Of a stretch of DNA of 33,393 bases, positions 1 through 5,310 are shown piece after piece (the first letter of the stretch is position 1; the number at the start of each line of letters is the position of its first letter). Position numbers and translations under genes: made by a program. This stretch comes from a virus. The stretch is taken from IMG/VR virus record IMGVR_UViG_3300036668_000346, positions 1-33,393 of that record. One strand, 5' to 3'. A model generated the notes under the pieces. That model was not told the origin of the DNA. It did no database searches and saw nothing but the letters and a program-made list of their open reading frames with translations.

Positions 1-10
1 CTATATAACC

Positions 11-36
11 ATAGGCAATATAAACGCTTTGCCTAT
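11..36. repeat. 8-bp inverted repeat (hairpin) after the last early gene
   Basis: ATAGGCAA at 11-18 and TTGCCTAT at 29-36 are perfect complements with a 10-base loop. It sits 8 bases beyond the stop of the 44-415 gene. On the minus transcript no U-run follows, so it is not a standard intrinsic terminator; it may stabilise the mRNA 3' end or be part of a longer element outside the window. Confidence 0.5.
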
Positions 37-43
37 CTATACA

Positions 44-415
44 TTAGCTATATACGAAACGCCTCATGCGCTTGCGCTTGGGGTGCTTTTCGGCTTCCTC
101 TGCCCGTGGGGTCATGTCTTTTGAAATGTCAATTGATTTTTGTTGTAGGTAGCGCCTTCTTGCTTGTTCTATAGAGGGCTTGGGCATATTGTCATGATCC
201 CCTATGGCGAATATCCTGATCCACAGGCCATTAAAGAGTATTTGCTTCCAGTCTTTGACGTAGACTAGGCGCTCTTTAAAGAGCAACCTCATGTAGTGCT
301 CATAAGTTGCAGGGGTGATGCCTGTTATGGCACGGATTTGGGGAGTGGTCAGCTCCCCATGCTCCTCCAGTGCATCGATGATCTTGTTACAGTTAATGAT
401 GTCTTTAGGCCCCAT
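44..415 (-). CDS. Winged-helix DNA-binding protein (putative early regulator)
   Basis: A 123-residue protein. Residues 10-55 look like a winged helix-turn-helix: an N-terminal helix, the segment ELTTPQIRAITGITPATYEH as the helix-turn-helix, and LVYVKDW as the wing strand. The C-terminal 30 residues are rich in Lys and Arg, as in many DNA-binding tails. The start at 415 overlaps the previous gene by 11 bases and has GAGG just upstream. It resembles the 157-residue product of 1290-1763 in both the helix-turn-helix and the following stretch (LVYxxxW, then NGL and PKP/EKPK), so the two are probably related regulators. It is the last gene of the leftward early operon. Its target is not visible; the function is inferred from fold only. 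Confidence 0.6.
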   Translation of the reverse strand: MGPKDIINCNKIIDALEEHGELTTPQIRAITGITPATYEHYMRLLFKERLVYVKDWKQILFNGLWIRIFAIGDHDNMPKPSIEQARRRYLQQKSIDISKDMTPRAEEAEKHPKRKRMRRFVYS

Positions 416-656
416 CTAACCTCGCCCCTGCAGTCTTGTTTACTCGAGCCTTATCCCGCTCATCCTCCTGACCTATCCTGTACCCTACTTCAAACGCTCT
501 GCGCAAAGTGTATACGGACAGCTCTATGGGGCTCAGGGACTCTAGAAAACGCATTGCCCTTATGTTGCCCTCGGTTCGTGATTCGAGACGCTTGAGCATC
601 TCCCCTTGCGCCTTGATCCGCGCTTCAAGCGCCTCGAACTCTTCATCTTCGGTCAT
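405..656 (-). CDS. Small coiled-coil protein, function unknown
   Basis: An 83-residue, strongly charged protein. Residues 1-35 (EDEEFEALEARIKAQGEMLK and onward) have heptad spacing that suggests a coiled coil; the C-terminal half is rich in Arg. The start at 656 is preceded by AAGGAA at a good distance. The 3' end overlaps the winged-helix gene by 11 bases, so the two are probably translated together. No family is recognised. It could be a small oligomeric adaptor or an anti-host early protein, but nothing in the sequence decides this. Confidence 0.5.
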   Translation of the reverse strand: MTEDEEFEALEARIKAQGEMLKRLESRTEGNIRAMRFLESLSPIELSVYTLRRAFEVGYRIGQEDERDKARVNKTAGARLDGA

Positions 657-705
657 GTTAATTTCCTTTTGATTAACTTACATACTTACTGGATTCAATT
701 TTTGA

Positions 706-873
706 TTAGGTTTTGCTTAGTTTTTCCAACATTGTTTTAATATCCTGTACCTCTTGCTCAGTCTGCCTGATGTGCCAGATTTTTGAGTTCAGGGACATGT
801 AGCACCAAGCGCCTACTTTCGTGAACGCCAGGCTTTCTTGCTCTAAATGCTCTTGGGTTATCTGAAATACCAT
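706..873 (-). CDS. Short 55-residue ORF, function unknown
   Basis: It reads MVFQITQEHLEQESLAFTKV and continues with two Trp and a charged C-terminal helix ending EKLSKT. It fills the otherwise empty space between the genes at 405-656 and 889-1284, in the same direction. The upstream AGGA lies about 13 bases before this ATG, which is far; an alternative ATG at 877 in another frame has better spacing but gives only 39 residues of less protein-like sequence. The longer frame is preferred because of its mixed hydrophobic and charged helix pattern. Confidence 0.4.
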   Translation of the reverse strand: MVFQITQEHLEQESLAFTKVGAWCYMSLNSKIWHIRQTEQEVQDIKTMLEKLSKT

Positions 874-888
874 CCATCTATTTTAGTC

Positions 889-1284
889 CTAATCCTGTGT
901 AGCAATCTTTTCTGACAACCTTGCTTCTGCTTTAAGTGCAGCATAGGCGATACAATCCTCCAGACTATCTCTGTGCGGTGAGCCTCGTTGCCTGTCCCTG
1001 ACATCTTTGAGCACCTGTAGGAGCAACCACCCTTCTGATTCGCTCAAGCTCTGCCCTGTGATCGTGTTAAAGGCACTCACTGCACGCCCCATGGATCGCT
1101 CCCCTGCTGGTCTGTCATACTGTTGCCCCCGCTCCTTCATGTGCTCTGCTGCCTTCTCAAGCAAGTGTGGGGCAGTGTTCACGTGAAGGGTCTCATGTAC
1201 GGGCGGAGCAGGTTCACTGGCGCTGTTATGCAAAGTAAAAGTACTGTTTAAAATATCCTTTAAACTTTTGTCCATGTTGTCCAT
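889..1284 (-). CDS. DUF6378-like phage protein
   Basis: A 131-residue protein. Residues 40-125 match the pattern I associate with DUF6378: EKAAEHMKERGQQYDRP, then a helix around AFNTITG, then LLLQVLKDVRDRQ, and a final HRDSLEDCIAYAALKAEAR. This family is common in phages and has no known activity; the regular acidic and arginine-containing helices recall all-alpha nucleotide-handling proteins, but that is only a resemblance. The first 38 residues are low-complexity. The start at 1284 has AGAGGA eight bases upstream, inside the end of the preceding gene. Confidence 0.65.
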   Translation of the reverse strand: MDNMDKSLKDILNSTFTLHNSASEPAPPVHETLHVNTAPHLLEKAAEHMKERGQQYDRPAGERSMGRAVSAFNTITGQSLSESEGWLLLQVLKDVRDRQRGSPHRDSLEDCIAYAALKAEARLSEKIATQD

Positions 1285-1289
1285 GTCAT

Positions 1290-1763
1290 TTATCCTCTGA
1301 TTCCTTGTAAGTGATCCCAGTAGCGTTGGTTAACTTCTCGTTGTTGGCGCTCGTTACGCTTGGGCGCCAAGGCTCGTTGCAGGGCAAGGCAGTGATCCAA
1401 GTTAAGTTCCTCTTCCACTTTTTCTGCTGTTACCTTCTTAATATTCTTGACATAGTAGTAATTTGACTTACTGTCTTTGGGTTTTTCAGCGTCAGGCAGG
1501 TTCCCTCTCGTGAACTCTGCTACAAGTCCGTTGCGGGGGCTTTTTACCCAACCGCTTAGGTACACTAAATTATGAAAACGCATCATCCGCAGGGCGTCCG
1601 CCACAGCGTTCTTTGACTTATCAGGGCTGATGCGTTGGGCGATTTCCACAAATGACAACCCACGCTCGGCTTCTATTAATACTTTTGCCGTGGATGCAAT
1701 GGTATTGTTCTGGGCGCTTAGGTAGTCTTCTATTTTGTTAGGTCTAGGTACCTTGGGTTTCAT
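1290..1763 (-). CDS. Winged-helix DNA-binding protein, relative of the 44-415 gene
   Basis: A 157-residue protein. Residues 20-72 form a likely winged helix: a helix around ASTAKVLIEAERGLS, the helix-turn-helix FVEIAQRISPDKSKNAVADA, and the wing strand LVYLSGW. The following NGLVAEFTRGNLPDAEKPK aligns by eye with the same region of the 123-residue protein at 44-415. The C-terminal third is helical and charged. It overlaps the next gene upstream by four bases (ATGA). It is probably a transcription regulator or a DNA-binding accessory protein; the direct target is unknown. Confidence 0.6.
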   Translation of the reverse strand: MKPKVPRPNKIEDYLSAQNNTIASTAKVLIEAERGLSFVEIAQRISPDKSKNAVADALRMMRFHNLVYLSGWVKSPRNGLVAEFTRGNLPDAEKPKDSKSNYYYVKNIKKVTAEKVEEELNLDHCLALQRALAPKRNERQQREVNQRYWDHLQGIRG

Positions 1764-1987
1764 GTTGTTGCTCCTGTAGATTGTTCTCTGGTCTTGTCTT
1801 TGTAAAAGTACCCTTGCTTTTCCATGTATTCGCGGGACTTGTTTAGTTTTAAATTTGTGGCCTTAGCGTAGATCACAACCCTTGTGGTGCCAAAGTACTC
1901 AGCAAGCTCTCTGGTGCAAGTATGCGGGTAGCGTGCCTTGAGGATCGCTTCCTCTTTTTTCGTCCATCTAAACTGCGGTTTGTTCAT
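1760..1987 (-). CDS. Small helix-turn-helix (SANT/Myb-like) protein
   Basis: With the start at 1987 the protein has 75 residues and begins MNKPQFRWTKKEEAILKARY. The pattern W-T-x-x-E-E-x-x-L, then TRELAEYFGTTRVVIYAKA and LKLNKSREY, is typical of small phage helix-turn-helix proteins that look like SANT/Myb or GcrA-type domains. AAGG lies seven bases before this ATG. A longer form starting at 2047 would add 20 residues without a clear ribosome-binding site and would overlap the previous gene by 23 bases. The domain begins right after the shorter start, which favours it. Probably DNA-binding. Confidence 0.6.
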   Translation of the reverse strand: MNKPQFRWTKKEEAILKARYPHTCTRELAEYFGTTRVVIYAKATNLKLNKSREYMEKQGYFYKDKTREQSTGATT

Positions 1988-2024
1988 GTTCATGCCTTCA
2001 TGCGGTGGTGTGTACAGGGGTGTA

Positions 2025-2300
2025 TTAAGCAGAGTCTTCAGGGTCATCTATGTCTTGATCCATAGAGATGAATATAGGGGTCTTTTCCCCCAGGTAAGCG
2101 CCTTGGATGTTGAAATCAAAGTACTCCATGGCATCCACGTAATCCATATCTAATGCCAACTTCTCCACGATCCGTGATGCGTCATACAATGCCACCCACT
2201 CTTGCCCTCTGAGTGTCACGCCCACAAGGCAGTCGTCATACCCATCAGCCAACAAGATCCGCGGATCGAGGGCTTTGATCTTTGTAATGAGTGGGGTCAT
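2025..2300 (-). CDS. Conserved 91-residue phage protein, copy 1
   Basis: The start at 2300 overlaps the previous stop as ATGA and has GCGGAG nine bases upstream, so it is chosen over a longer form reaching 2405. The protein contains ADGYDDCLVGVTL, then VALYDASRIVEKL and AMEYFDFNIQGAYLGEKTP. This is a widespread phage protein type with the core DGxDDxxVGV, YDxxxIxExL, FxxNxxGAxxGExTP, and it is of unknown function. A second copy with the same length is at 8708-8983 (EGFDTAVVGV, YDGEKMVEIL, GVGTPIILW). Confidence 0.7.
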   Translation of the reverse strand: MTPLITKIKALDPRILLADGYDDCLVGVTLRGQEWVALYDASRIVEKLALDMDYVDAMEYFDFNIQGAYLGEKTPIFISMDQDIDDPEDSA

Positions 2301-2539
2301 TTCTGCTCCGCAGGTTGGTTCATAAACGCAGTCAGACCTTTTGCTAAGTAGTCCGCTTGCGCATAATTTAGGCATACATAATAATCTTGTTGGGTAGACG
2401 CCCAAGAGGGGAACTTACAGATATAGCCGTTGCCTGTGTTGGTTACTTTGCACAGTGTCCCCCCAGCGCTGGTGTAGGAGGCGTTGGACTTGATCTTCAG
2501 TACGTTGCCTTTAATCTTGATGGTTTCAAAGTTCTTCAT
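2297..2539 (-). CDS. Hypothetical 80-residue protein
   Basis: It begins MKNFETIKIKGNVLKIKSNA and is predicted to be mostly beta-strand at the N-terminus, with a helical end around YAQADYLAKGLTAFM. GAGAGG lies seven bases before the ATG. The stop overlaps the next start as ATGA. It contains two Cys-x-x... positions but no metal-binding motif. No family is recognised. The intergenic stretch just upstream may carry a promoter. Confidence 0.6.
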   Translation of the reverse strand: MKNFETIKIKGNVLKIKSNASYTSAGGTLCKVTNTGNGYICKFPSWASTQQDYYVCLNYAQADYLAKGLTAFMNQPAEQK

Positions 2540-2617
2540 GTTTCATCCTCTCATGTTTATATTTTAGGTTTTTGTGTACATGTCACAATAACGTGTACCT
2601 TTTTAGGTGTTTTGTGT
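2540..2617 (-). promoter_or_regulatory. Candidate promoter/operator region
   Basis: This 78-base gap is one of few spaces in the early cluster. On the minus strand it holds TTGTGA, 18 bases, then AAATAT ahead of the 2297-2539 gene, a possible weak sigma-70 promoter. It also holds an imperfect inverted repeat GTACACG...CATGTAC (about 2583-2596) that could be an operator. Only suggestive. Confidence 0.3.
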
Positions 2618-2998
2618 TCATGTGTTCTTCTCCTTAAGTTTTCCCTCAATTAGTTTTACTAAATCGCGCACTGTTGCTGTACCACTTTCTGGCAAATTAA
2701 GATTGTTAATCTCATCATCTGTTAGCCCGACCCATTCACGCTTCAGTGGTGCGGTATAAAGTTCAACGCCGCCTTCTGGGTAAGACCCTTTTGGGTAAAC
2801 TAAAATATGGCTATAGTCATCTGAAATAAATCCTTGCAGATCAGTGCTGTCAACCGACCCGAAAGGTTCTTGGGCTTTTTCGGGTTCATAATCAAGTCCT
2901 ACTTCTCTTGCGTTCACAGACATCTTTTCTAATGTCTGGTCTACTGTCAGCCCATCTGGTCGGTACGCCATGTCGTCTGGATTCCACGGTTCGTTCAT
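2618..2998 (-). CDS. Phage protein with WVGLT motif, copy 1
   Basis: A 126-residue protein of a type common in phages, with a conserved core VELYTAPLKREWVGLTDDEI followed by a variable linker and a C-terminal helix LVKLIEGKLKEKNT. The 95-residue protein at 3070-3357 shares this core (FTAQPKRKWVCLTNDE, ending AKIKAKNT) and the N-terminal MNEP. Even the ribosome-binding site and first codons match (AGGAGTAAATAATGAACGAA). They are therefore tandem paralogues. The function is not known; the extra 30 N-terminal residues (DDMAYRPDGLTVDQTLEKMS) are specific to this copy. Confidence 0.65.
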   Translation of the reverse strand: MNEPWNPDDMAYRPDGLTVDQTLEKMSVNAREVGLDYEPEKAQEPFGSVDSTDLQGFISDDYSHILVYPKGSYPEGGVELYTAPLKREWVGLTDDEINNLNLPESGTATVRDLVKLIEGKLKEKNT

Positions 2999-3001
2999 TA
3001 T

Positions 3002-3073
3002 TTACTCCTTTCGTGTATACAGCGGTGCGTCAAAGTGCGCGAATACGAATGCGGTTAGTACTAATATGCTCAT
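3002..3073 (-). CDS. Possible 23-residue hydrophobic peptide
   Basis: It reads MSILVLTAFVFAHFDAPLYT and ends RKE. The ATG overlaps the previous stop as ATGA, and its last codons AAG GAG TAA supply the Shine-Dalgarno of the following gene at 2998. That arrangement, and a hydrophobic first half that could insert in a membrane, suggest a real translationally coupled micro-protein. It is very short, so it could also be chance. Confidence 0.35.
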   Translation of the reverse strand: MSILVLTAFVFAHFDAPLYTRKE

Positions 3074-3357
3074 GTGTTTTTTGCCTTAATTTTTGCTTCA
3101 AGAGCACAAGCGATTTGTTCCACGTCACCCCTATAATATTCGCCTCCCAAATTTGGCATCAACGTGTCTATAGCTTCATTTTTTTCATCATTTGTTAAAC
3201 ACACCCATTTGCGCTTTGGTTGGGCTGTAAACAAAGGCACGTCACCAGATGAAGGGTAAAGCCCAAGGCTAGTATTCCACTCTGTCGCCCCGTCTTGTTT
3301 AACTGCCAGCATATAACCAAGCTCTCTATCTTTTATAAAAGCTACTGGTTCGTTCAT
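3070..3357 (-). CDS. Phage protein with WVGLT-like motif, copy 2
   Basis: A 95-residue protein that begins MNEPVAFIKDRELGYMLAVK and holds VPLFTAQPKRKWVCLTNDEK in the middle; the C-terminal helix ends ALEAKIKAKNT. It is a shorter paralogue of the 126-residue product of 2618-2998. The N-terminal part resembles the version of this family in which a short beta segment precedes the FTAxPKR core. Its Shine-Dalgarno (AAGGAG) lies in the last codons of the preceding gene, so translation is probably coupled. The function is unknown. Confidence 0.65.
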   Translation of the reverse strand: MNEPVAFIKDRELGYMLAVKQDGATEWNTSLGLYPSSGDVPLFTAQPKRKWVCLTNDEKNEAIDTLMPNLGGEYYRGDVEQIACALEAKIKAKNT

Positions 3358-3360
3358 TAT

Positions 3361-3576
3361 TTACTCCTTAAAACGTTTTCTAATTTCATCGGCGCACCAG
3401 GTCGCTAAGACATCTTCACCAGCATAATCTTTATCAATTTCGTAGCAAATATCTATGCACTCTTTAACAATCAACTCAGCAAATCGTTCCAATTCTTTGC
3501 CGTCAGTCACCACATACATCTCGTCAAACTTAGGAAACCCTGCCTCAAGAATTAACTCTTTTATTCGTTTGTTCAT
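3361..3576 (-). CDS. Conserved small phage protein (MNxRIKEL...FAELIVKEC type)
   Basis: A 71-residue, mostly helical protein: MNKRIKELILEAGFPKFDEM, then LERFAELIVKECIDICYEID and a final helix ending EIRKRFKE. Small proteins with the pattern N-x-R-I-K-x-L and F-A-E-L-I-V-x-E-C are frequent in the early or accessory regions of phages of Gram-negative bacteria, with no known role. The start overlaps the preceding stop as ATGA; the last codons give the ribosome-binding site of the next gene. Confidence 0.7.
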   Translation of the reverse strand: MNKRIKELILEAGFPKFDEMYVVTDGKELERFAELIVKECIDICYEIDKDYAGEDVLATWCADEIRKRFKE

Positions 3577-3755
3577 TTGTTTTCTCTTGGTGGTTCGGTT
3601 GGCTTTTTGCCTATCGCGTAACTCAAATTAGGGCAGGAAAGCACTTCTTCTATGTAAGACGATGACCAAGTTTTTGAGTCTGTTAACCAAACCCAAATAC
3701 ACTGGTCGGTATCCTCAAGCCATTGCTTAATAACTTCTGCTTGTGGGTGTTTCAT
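3573..3755 (-). CDS. Small protein related to the IKQW-domain family, copy 2
   Basis: A 60-residue protein starting MKHPQAEVIKQWLEDTDQCI. The beginning aligns with the product of 3752-4042 (HKHAELIKQWADGAEIQFYF), and a Trp follows in both after a similar distance (DSKTW versus NKEDW). It ends in a short basic, Pro-rich tail (KKPTEPPRENK). It overlaps both neighbours by four bases. It is probably a diverged, shortened duplicate of its neighbour, without known activity. Confidence 0.6.
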   Translation of the reverse strand: MKHPQAEVIKQWLEDTDQCIWVWLTDSKTWSSSYIEEVLSCPNLSYAIGKKPTEPPRENK

Positions 3756-4042
3756 ATCTCAAACTCCTTGGCTGACAATTCAATTGCTTCGATTTTGAAA
3801 AACTTAAATTTATCCATCGCTTCTTCGTATGTGTAGTGGTCGCTAGTCATGTCAACGTAATCCCCTTGCACGAGTGCGTACTTGTGCTTAGTAACGATCT
3901 TAGGTTTGACTCGATACTTTGTGCCTTTGTGCCATTGGGGGGACTCAACGTAACGCCAATCTTCTTTGTTTTCAAAATAAAACTGAATTTCAGCACCGTC
4001 AGCCCATTGCTTAATTAGTTCTGCGTGTTTATGTGGTTCCAT
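3752..4042 (-). CDS. Phage protein with IKxWADGAEIQ domain
   Basis: With the start at 4042 it has 96 residues and begins MEPHKHAELIKQWADGAEIQ. AGGAGA lies six bases before this ATG, which makes it better than the ATG at 4060 that overlaps the previous gene. The N-terminal half follows a pattern very common in phages: H-A-x-x-I-K-x-W-A-D-G-A-E-I-Q, a Trp, a P-x-W pair, and YRVKPK. The C-terminal half (KHKYALVQGDYVDMTSDHYT) is specific. The function is unknown. Confidence 0.7.
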   Translation of the reverse strand: MEPHKHAELIKQWADGAEIQFYFENKEDWRYVESPQWHKGTKYRVKPKIVTKHKYALVQGDYVDMTSDHYTYEEAMDKFKFFKIEAIELSAKEFEI

Positions 4043-4052
4043 CTTCTTTCTC

Positions 4053-4232
4053 CTAGTCATTATCGCAATATGTTTCAGGCACTACCTCGTATGTAACGTC
4101 ATATATTTCTCCTTCGCTGAGCACTTCCCAGTCAACACTTTCTAACTGATCTTCTAAATCATCATCATCTTGAGCGATGATGTACGTCTCTATCTGTTGG
4201 GTGACGTAACCCCTAACTAAGTACTGTTTCAT
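4053..4232 (-). CDS. Acidic 59-residue hypothetical protein
   Basis: It begins MKQYLVRGYVTQQIETYIIA and is very acidic after residue 20 (QDDDDLEDQLES, ending ETYCDND). The start at 4232 has GGGGG four bases upstream and overlaps the stop of the gene before it as ATGA, so it is preferred over an in-frame start at 4262. Small acidic phage proteins can act as DNA mimics that block host nucleases or regulators, but that is only a possibility here. Confidence 0.6.
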   Translation of the reverse strand: MKQYLVRGYVTQQIETYIIAQDDDDLEDQLESVDWEVLSEGEIYDVTYEVVPETYCDND

Positions 4233-4387
4233 AATGCCCCCAAAGACTTGTAGTACGCCCACTTGTCAAGATAAACTTGTTGCTCGGACGGCGGTACAAA
4301 GCCCAGGCGCCTGAGTGTCGCCATAACGTCTGTTTTAACAGCAGGTACGTAAACTTTATGGTCTTTTTCATAGGTAAGGATGTCCAT
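4229..4387 (-). CDS. Short 52-residue hypothetical protein
   Basis: It reads MDILTYEKDHKVYVPAVKTD and continues with a short helix (VMATLRRLGFVPP) and a Tyr/Trp-containing end. GGAGA stands eight bases before the ATG, and the stop overlaps the next start as ATGA, so the coding call is firm although the protein is short. No family is recognised. Confidence 0.65.
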   Translation of the reverse strand: MDILTYEKDHKVYVPAVKTDVMATLRRLGFVPPSEQQVYLDKWAYYKSLGAL

Positions 4388-4445
4388 CTTCTTTCTCCGT
4401 GTATAAGTGATTCATTAAGCTATGTAATGCGCCTTTTATGGCTCA

Positions 4446-4598
4446 TTAAACGCAAGTCGTGGTGCAGTTGCCCCCATAACAGCATGTTGTGCACATGATG
4501 ACTTTTCCGTCAGGCGTCACAACAGTGTTAGTCAGGCACGCTGCATAGGCTGCGGTGGTGGCTACGGTTAAGGCAATTGCGATAAGGTACTTTTTCAT
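4446..4598 (-). CDS. Small Cys-rich exported peptide
   Basis: A 50-residue protein: MKKYLIAIALTVATTAAYAA is a typical Sec signal peptide, followed by CLTNTVVTPDGKVIMC and a Cys-rich end (CTTCCYGGNCTTTCV), six cysteines in all. GGAGA lies upstream at good spacing. Signal peptidase I could cut after AYA; the Cys directly after could also be lipidated, although YAAC is not a standard lipobox. The mature 30-residue peptide could form disulphides in the periplasm. Its role is unknown; a superinfection or envelope function made early in infection is conceivable. Confidence 0.65.
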   Translation of the reverse strand: MKKYLIAIALTVATTAAYAACLTNTVVTPDGKVIMCTTCCYGGNCTTTCV

Positions 4599-4639
4599 CT
4601 TTCTTCTCCAGTATGTGGGTACTACGGTTAGGTACTACG

Positions 4640-4855
4640 TTAAAAAACTCGGTCGTGTATTTCATCTTCTAGGTTAATAATTTCAGACTCTGATAGTGCA
4701 CTTAAAACATTTACTTTTCTTGACTTATTGGCTTTGTTAGTACCAAGTAAAACGTAAACAGCGGTAATGTCTATCTGGGTAGGTAAATCCCCATCGGCGG
4801 GCAAGATGTCGTACTTGACGTGCACATCTAGGTTTAGTTGAGTGGACTCAATCAT
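4640..4855 (-). CDS. Hypothetical 71-residue protein
   Basis: It begins MIESTQLNLDVHVKYDILPA, with alternating strands (DITAVYVLLGT) followed by a C-terminal helix (LSESEIINLEDEIHDRVF). Small phage proteins with an N-terminal beta sheet and a final S-x-x-E-I-x-x-L-E-x-x-I helix are known as conserved unknowns. The start overlaps the previous stop as ATGA, so it is translated with the regulator-like gene before it. Confidence 0.6.
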   Translation of the reverse strand: MIESTQLNLDVHVKYDILPADGDLPTQIDITAVYVLLGTNKANKSRKVNVLSALSESEIINLEDEIHDRVF

Positions 4856-5184
4856 GTTTTGCTCGCATTGGCTTGTTCTATGTCACTAAAGTCAGGCACT
4901 TTCATCGCTGTTGAGCTACCTTTGCGGGGACGCCCAACTTTTCTTTTTTGAATAAGTGGGGCAACGACTTCTTTTTGCCCAAACACTTCCCTAAAGTCAC
5001 GCTCGATGGCCAACATTGCAACATTACCTATCGGCATCTTGTAATGGTTGGCGAGTTCTCGAGCCATGGTCAGGAATTCTGACCTTATAACCACCGCTCC
5101 CCAATTCCCGTATGCTTCATTATGACTCGGGGTTCTTTTCCCTTTGACTCTGAGCTTTGGGTAGTATTTTTGGTTCTGAAGCAT
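4852..5184 (-). CDS. AT-hook / possible ribbon-helix-helix protein, first gene of early operon
   Basis: A 110-residue basic protein. KRKVGRPRKG around residues 80-89 is a classical AT-hook (core GRPRKG), which binds the minor groove of AT-rich DNA. Residues 30-70 (AVVIRSEFLTMARELANHYK, then NVAMLAIERDF) have a short strand and two helices and could be a ribbon-helix-helix or similar domain; this part is less sure. It is the first gene behind the TATAAT at 5218-5223, and AAGGA precedes the ATG by eight bases. A first-gene DNA-binding protein next to an AT-rich promoter suggests regulation of that promoter. Confidence 0.6.
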   Translation of the reverse strand: MLQNQKYYPKLRVKGKRTPSHNEAYGNWGAVVIRSEFLTMARELANHYKMPIGNVAMLAIERDFREVFGQKEVVAPLIQKRKVGRPRKGSSTAMKVPDFSDIEQANASKT

Positions 5185-5260
5185 TTGTATATCCTTTATT
5201 TAAAGGCTTAATTGTGTATTATATTCTTTGTCGATAAAAGAGATATTAAACCAATTAAAC
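5185..5260 (-). promoter_or_regulatory. Leftward early promoter
   Basis: The minus strand has a perfect -10 hexamer TATAAT (5218-5223) and an AT-rich upstream region; the -35 is poor (no TTGACA at 16-18 bases). It lies between the terminator of the polymerase operon and the first small early gene, with about 35 bases of leader. The weak -35 could mean an activator or phage sigma-like factor is used. Confidence 0.55.
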
Positions 5261-5291
5261 AAAAAAATACCTAGGGGTTTTCCCTAGGTAT
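5261..5291 (-). terminator. Rho-independent terminator of the replication operon
   Basis: ATACCTAGGG (5267-5276) and CCCTAGGTAT (5282-5291) form a perfect 10-bp stem with a 5-base loop. On the minus strand the stem is followed by at least six T (5261-5266). It lies 19 bases beyond the polymerase stop, so it ends the primase-helicase-polymerase transcript. Confidence 0.85.
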
Positions 5292-5310
5292 CATAATTAA
5301 TTTAGATGTG

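Noticed and set aside
838-877. Alternative 39-residue ORF starting at 877
   Set aside because: Better spacing to AGGA, but the sequence is Arg-rich and lacks secondary-structure pattern; the 55-residue frame at 706-873 explains the gap better.
2256-2267. Perfect 12-base palindrome GATCCGCGGATC
   Set aside because: It lies in coding sequence (Leu-Asp-Pro-Arg-Ile) of the 91-residue gene, and it is explained by codons; there is no sign of an operator or attachment site.
2588-2626. 12-codon ORF MNTKHLKRYTLL starting in an ATGA overlap
   Set aside because: Too short, with no conserved feature; it lies in the putative promoter space.
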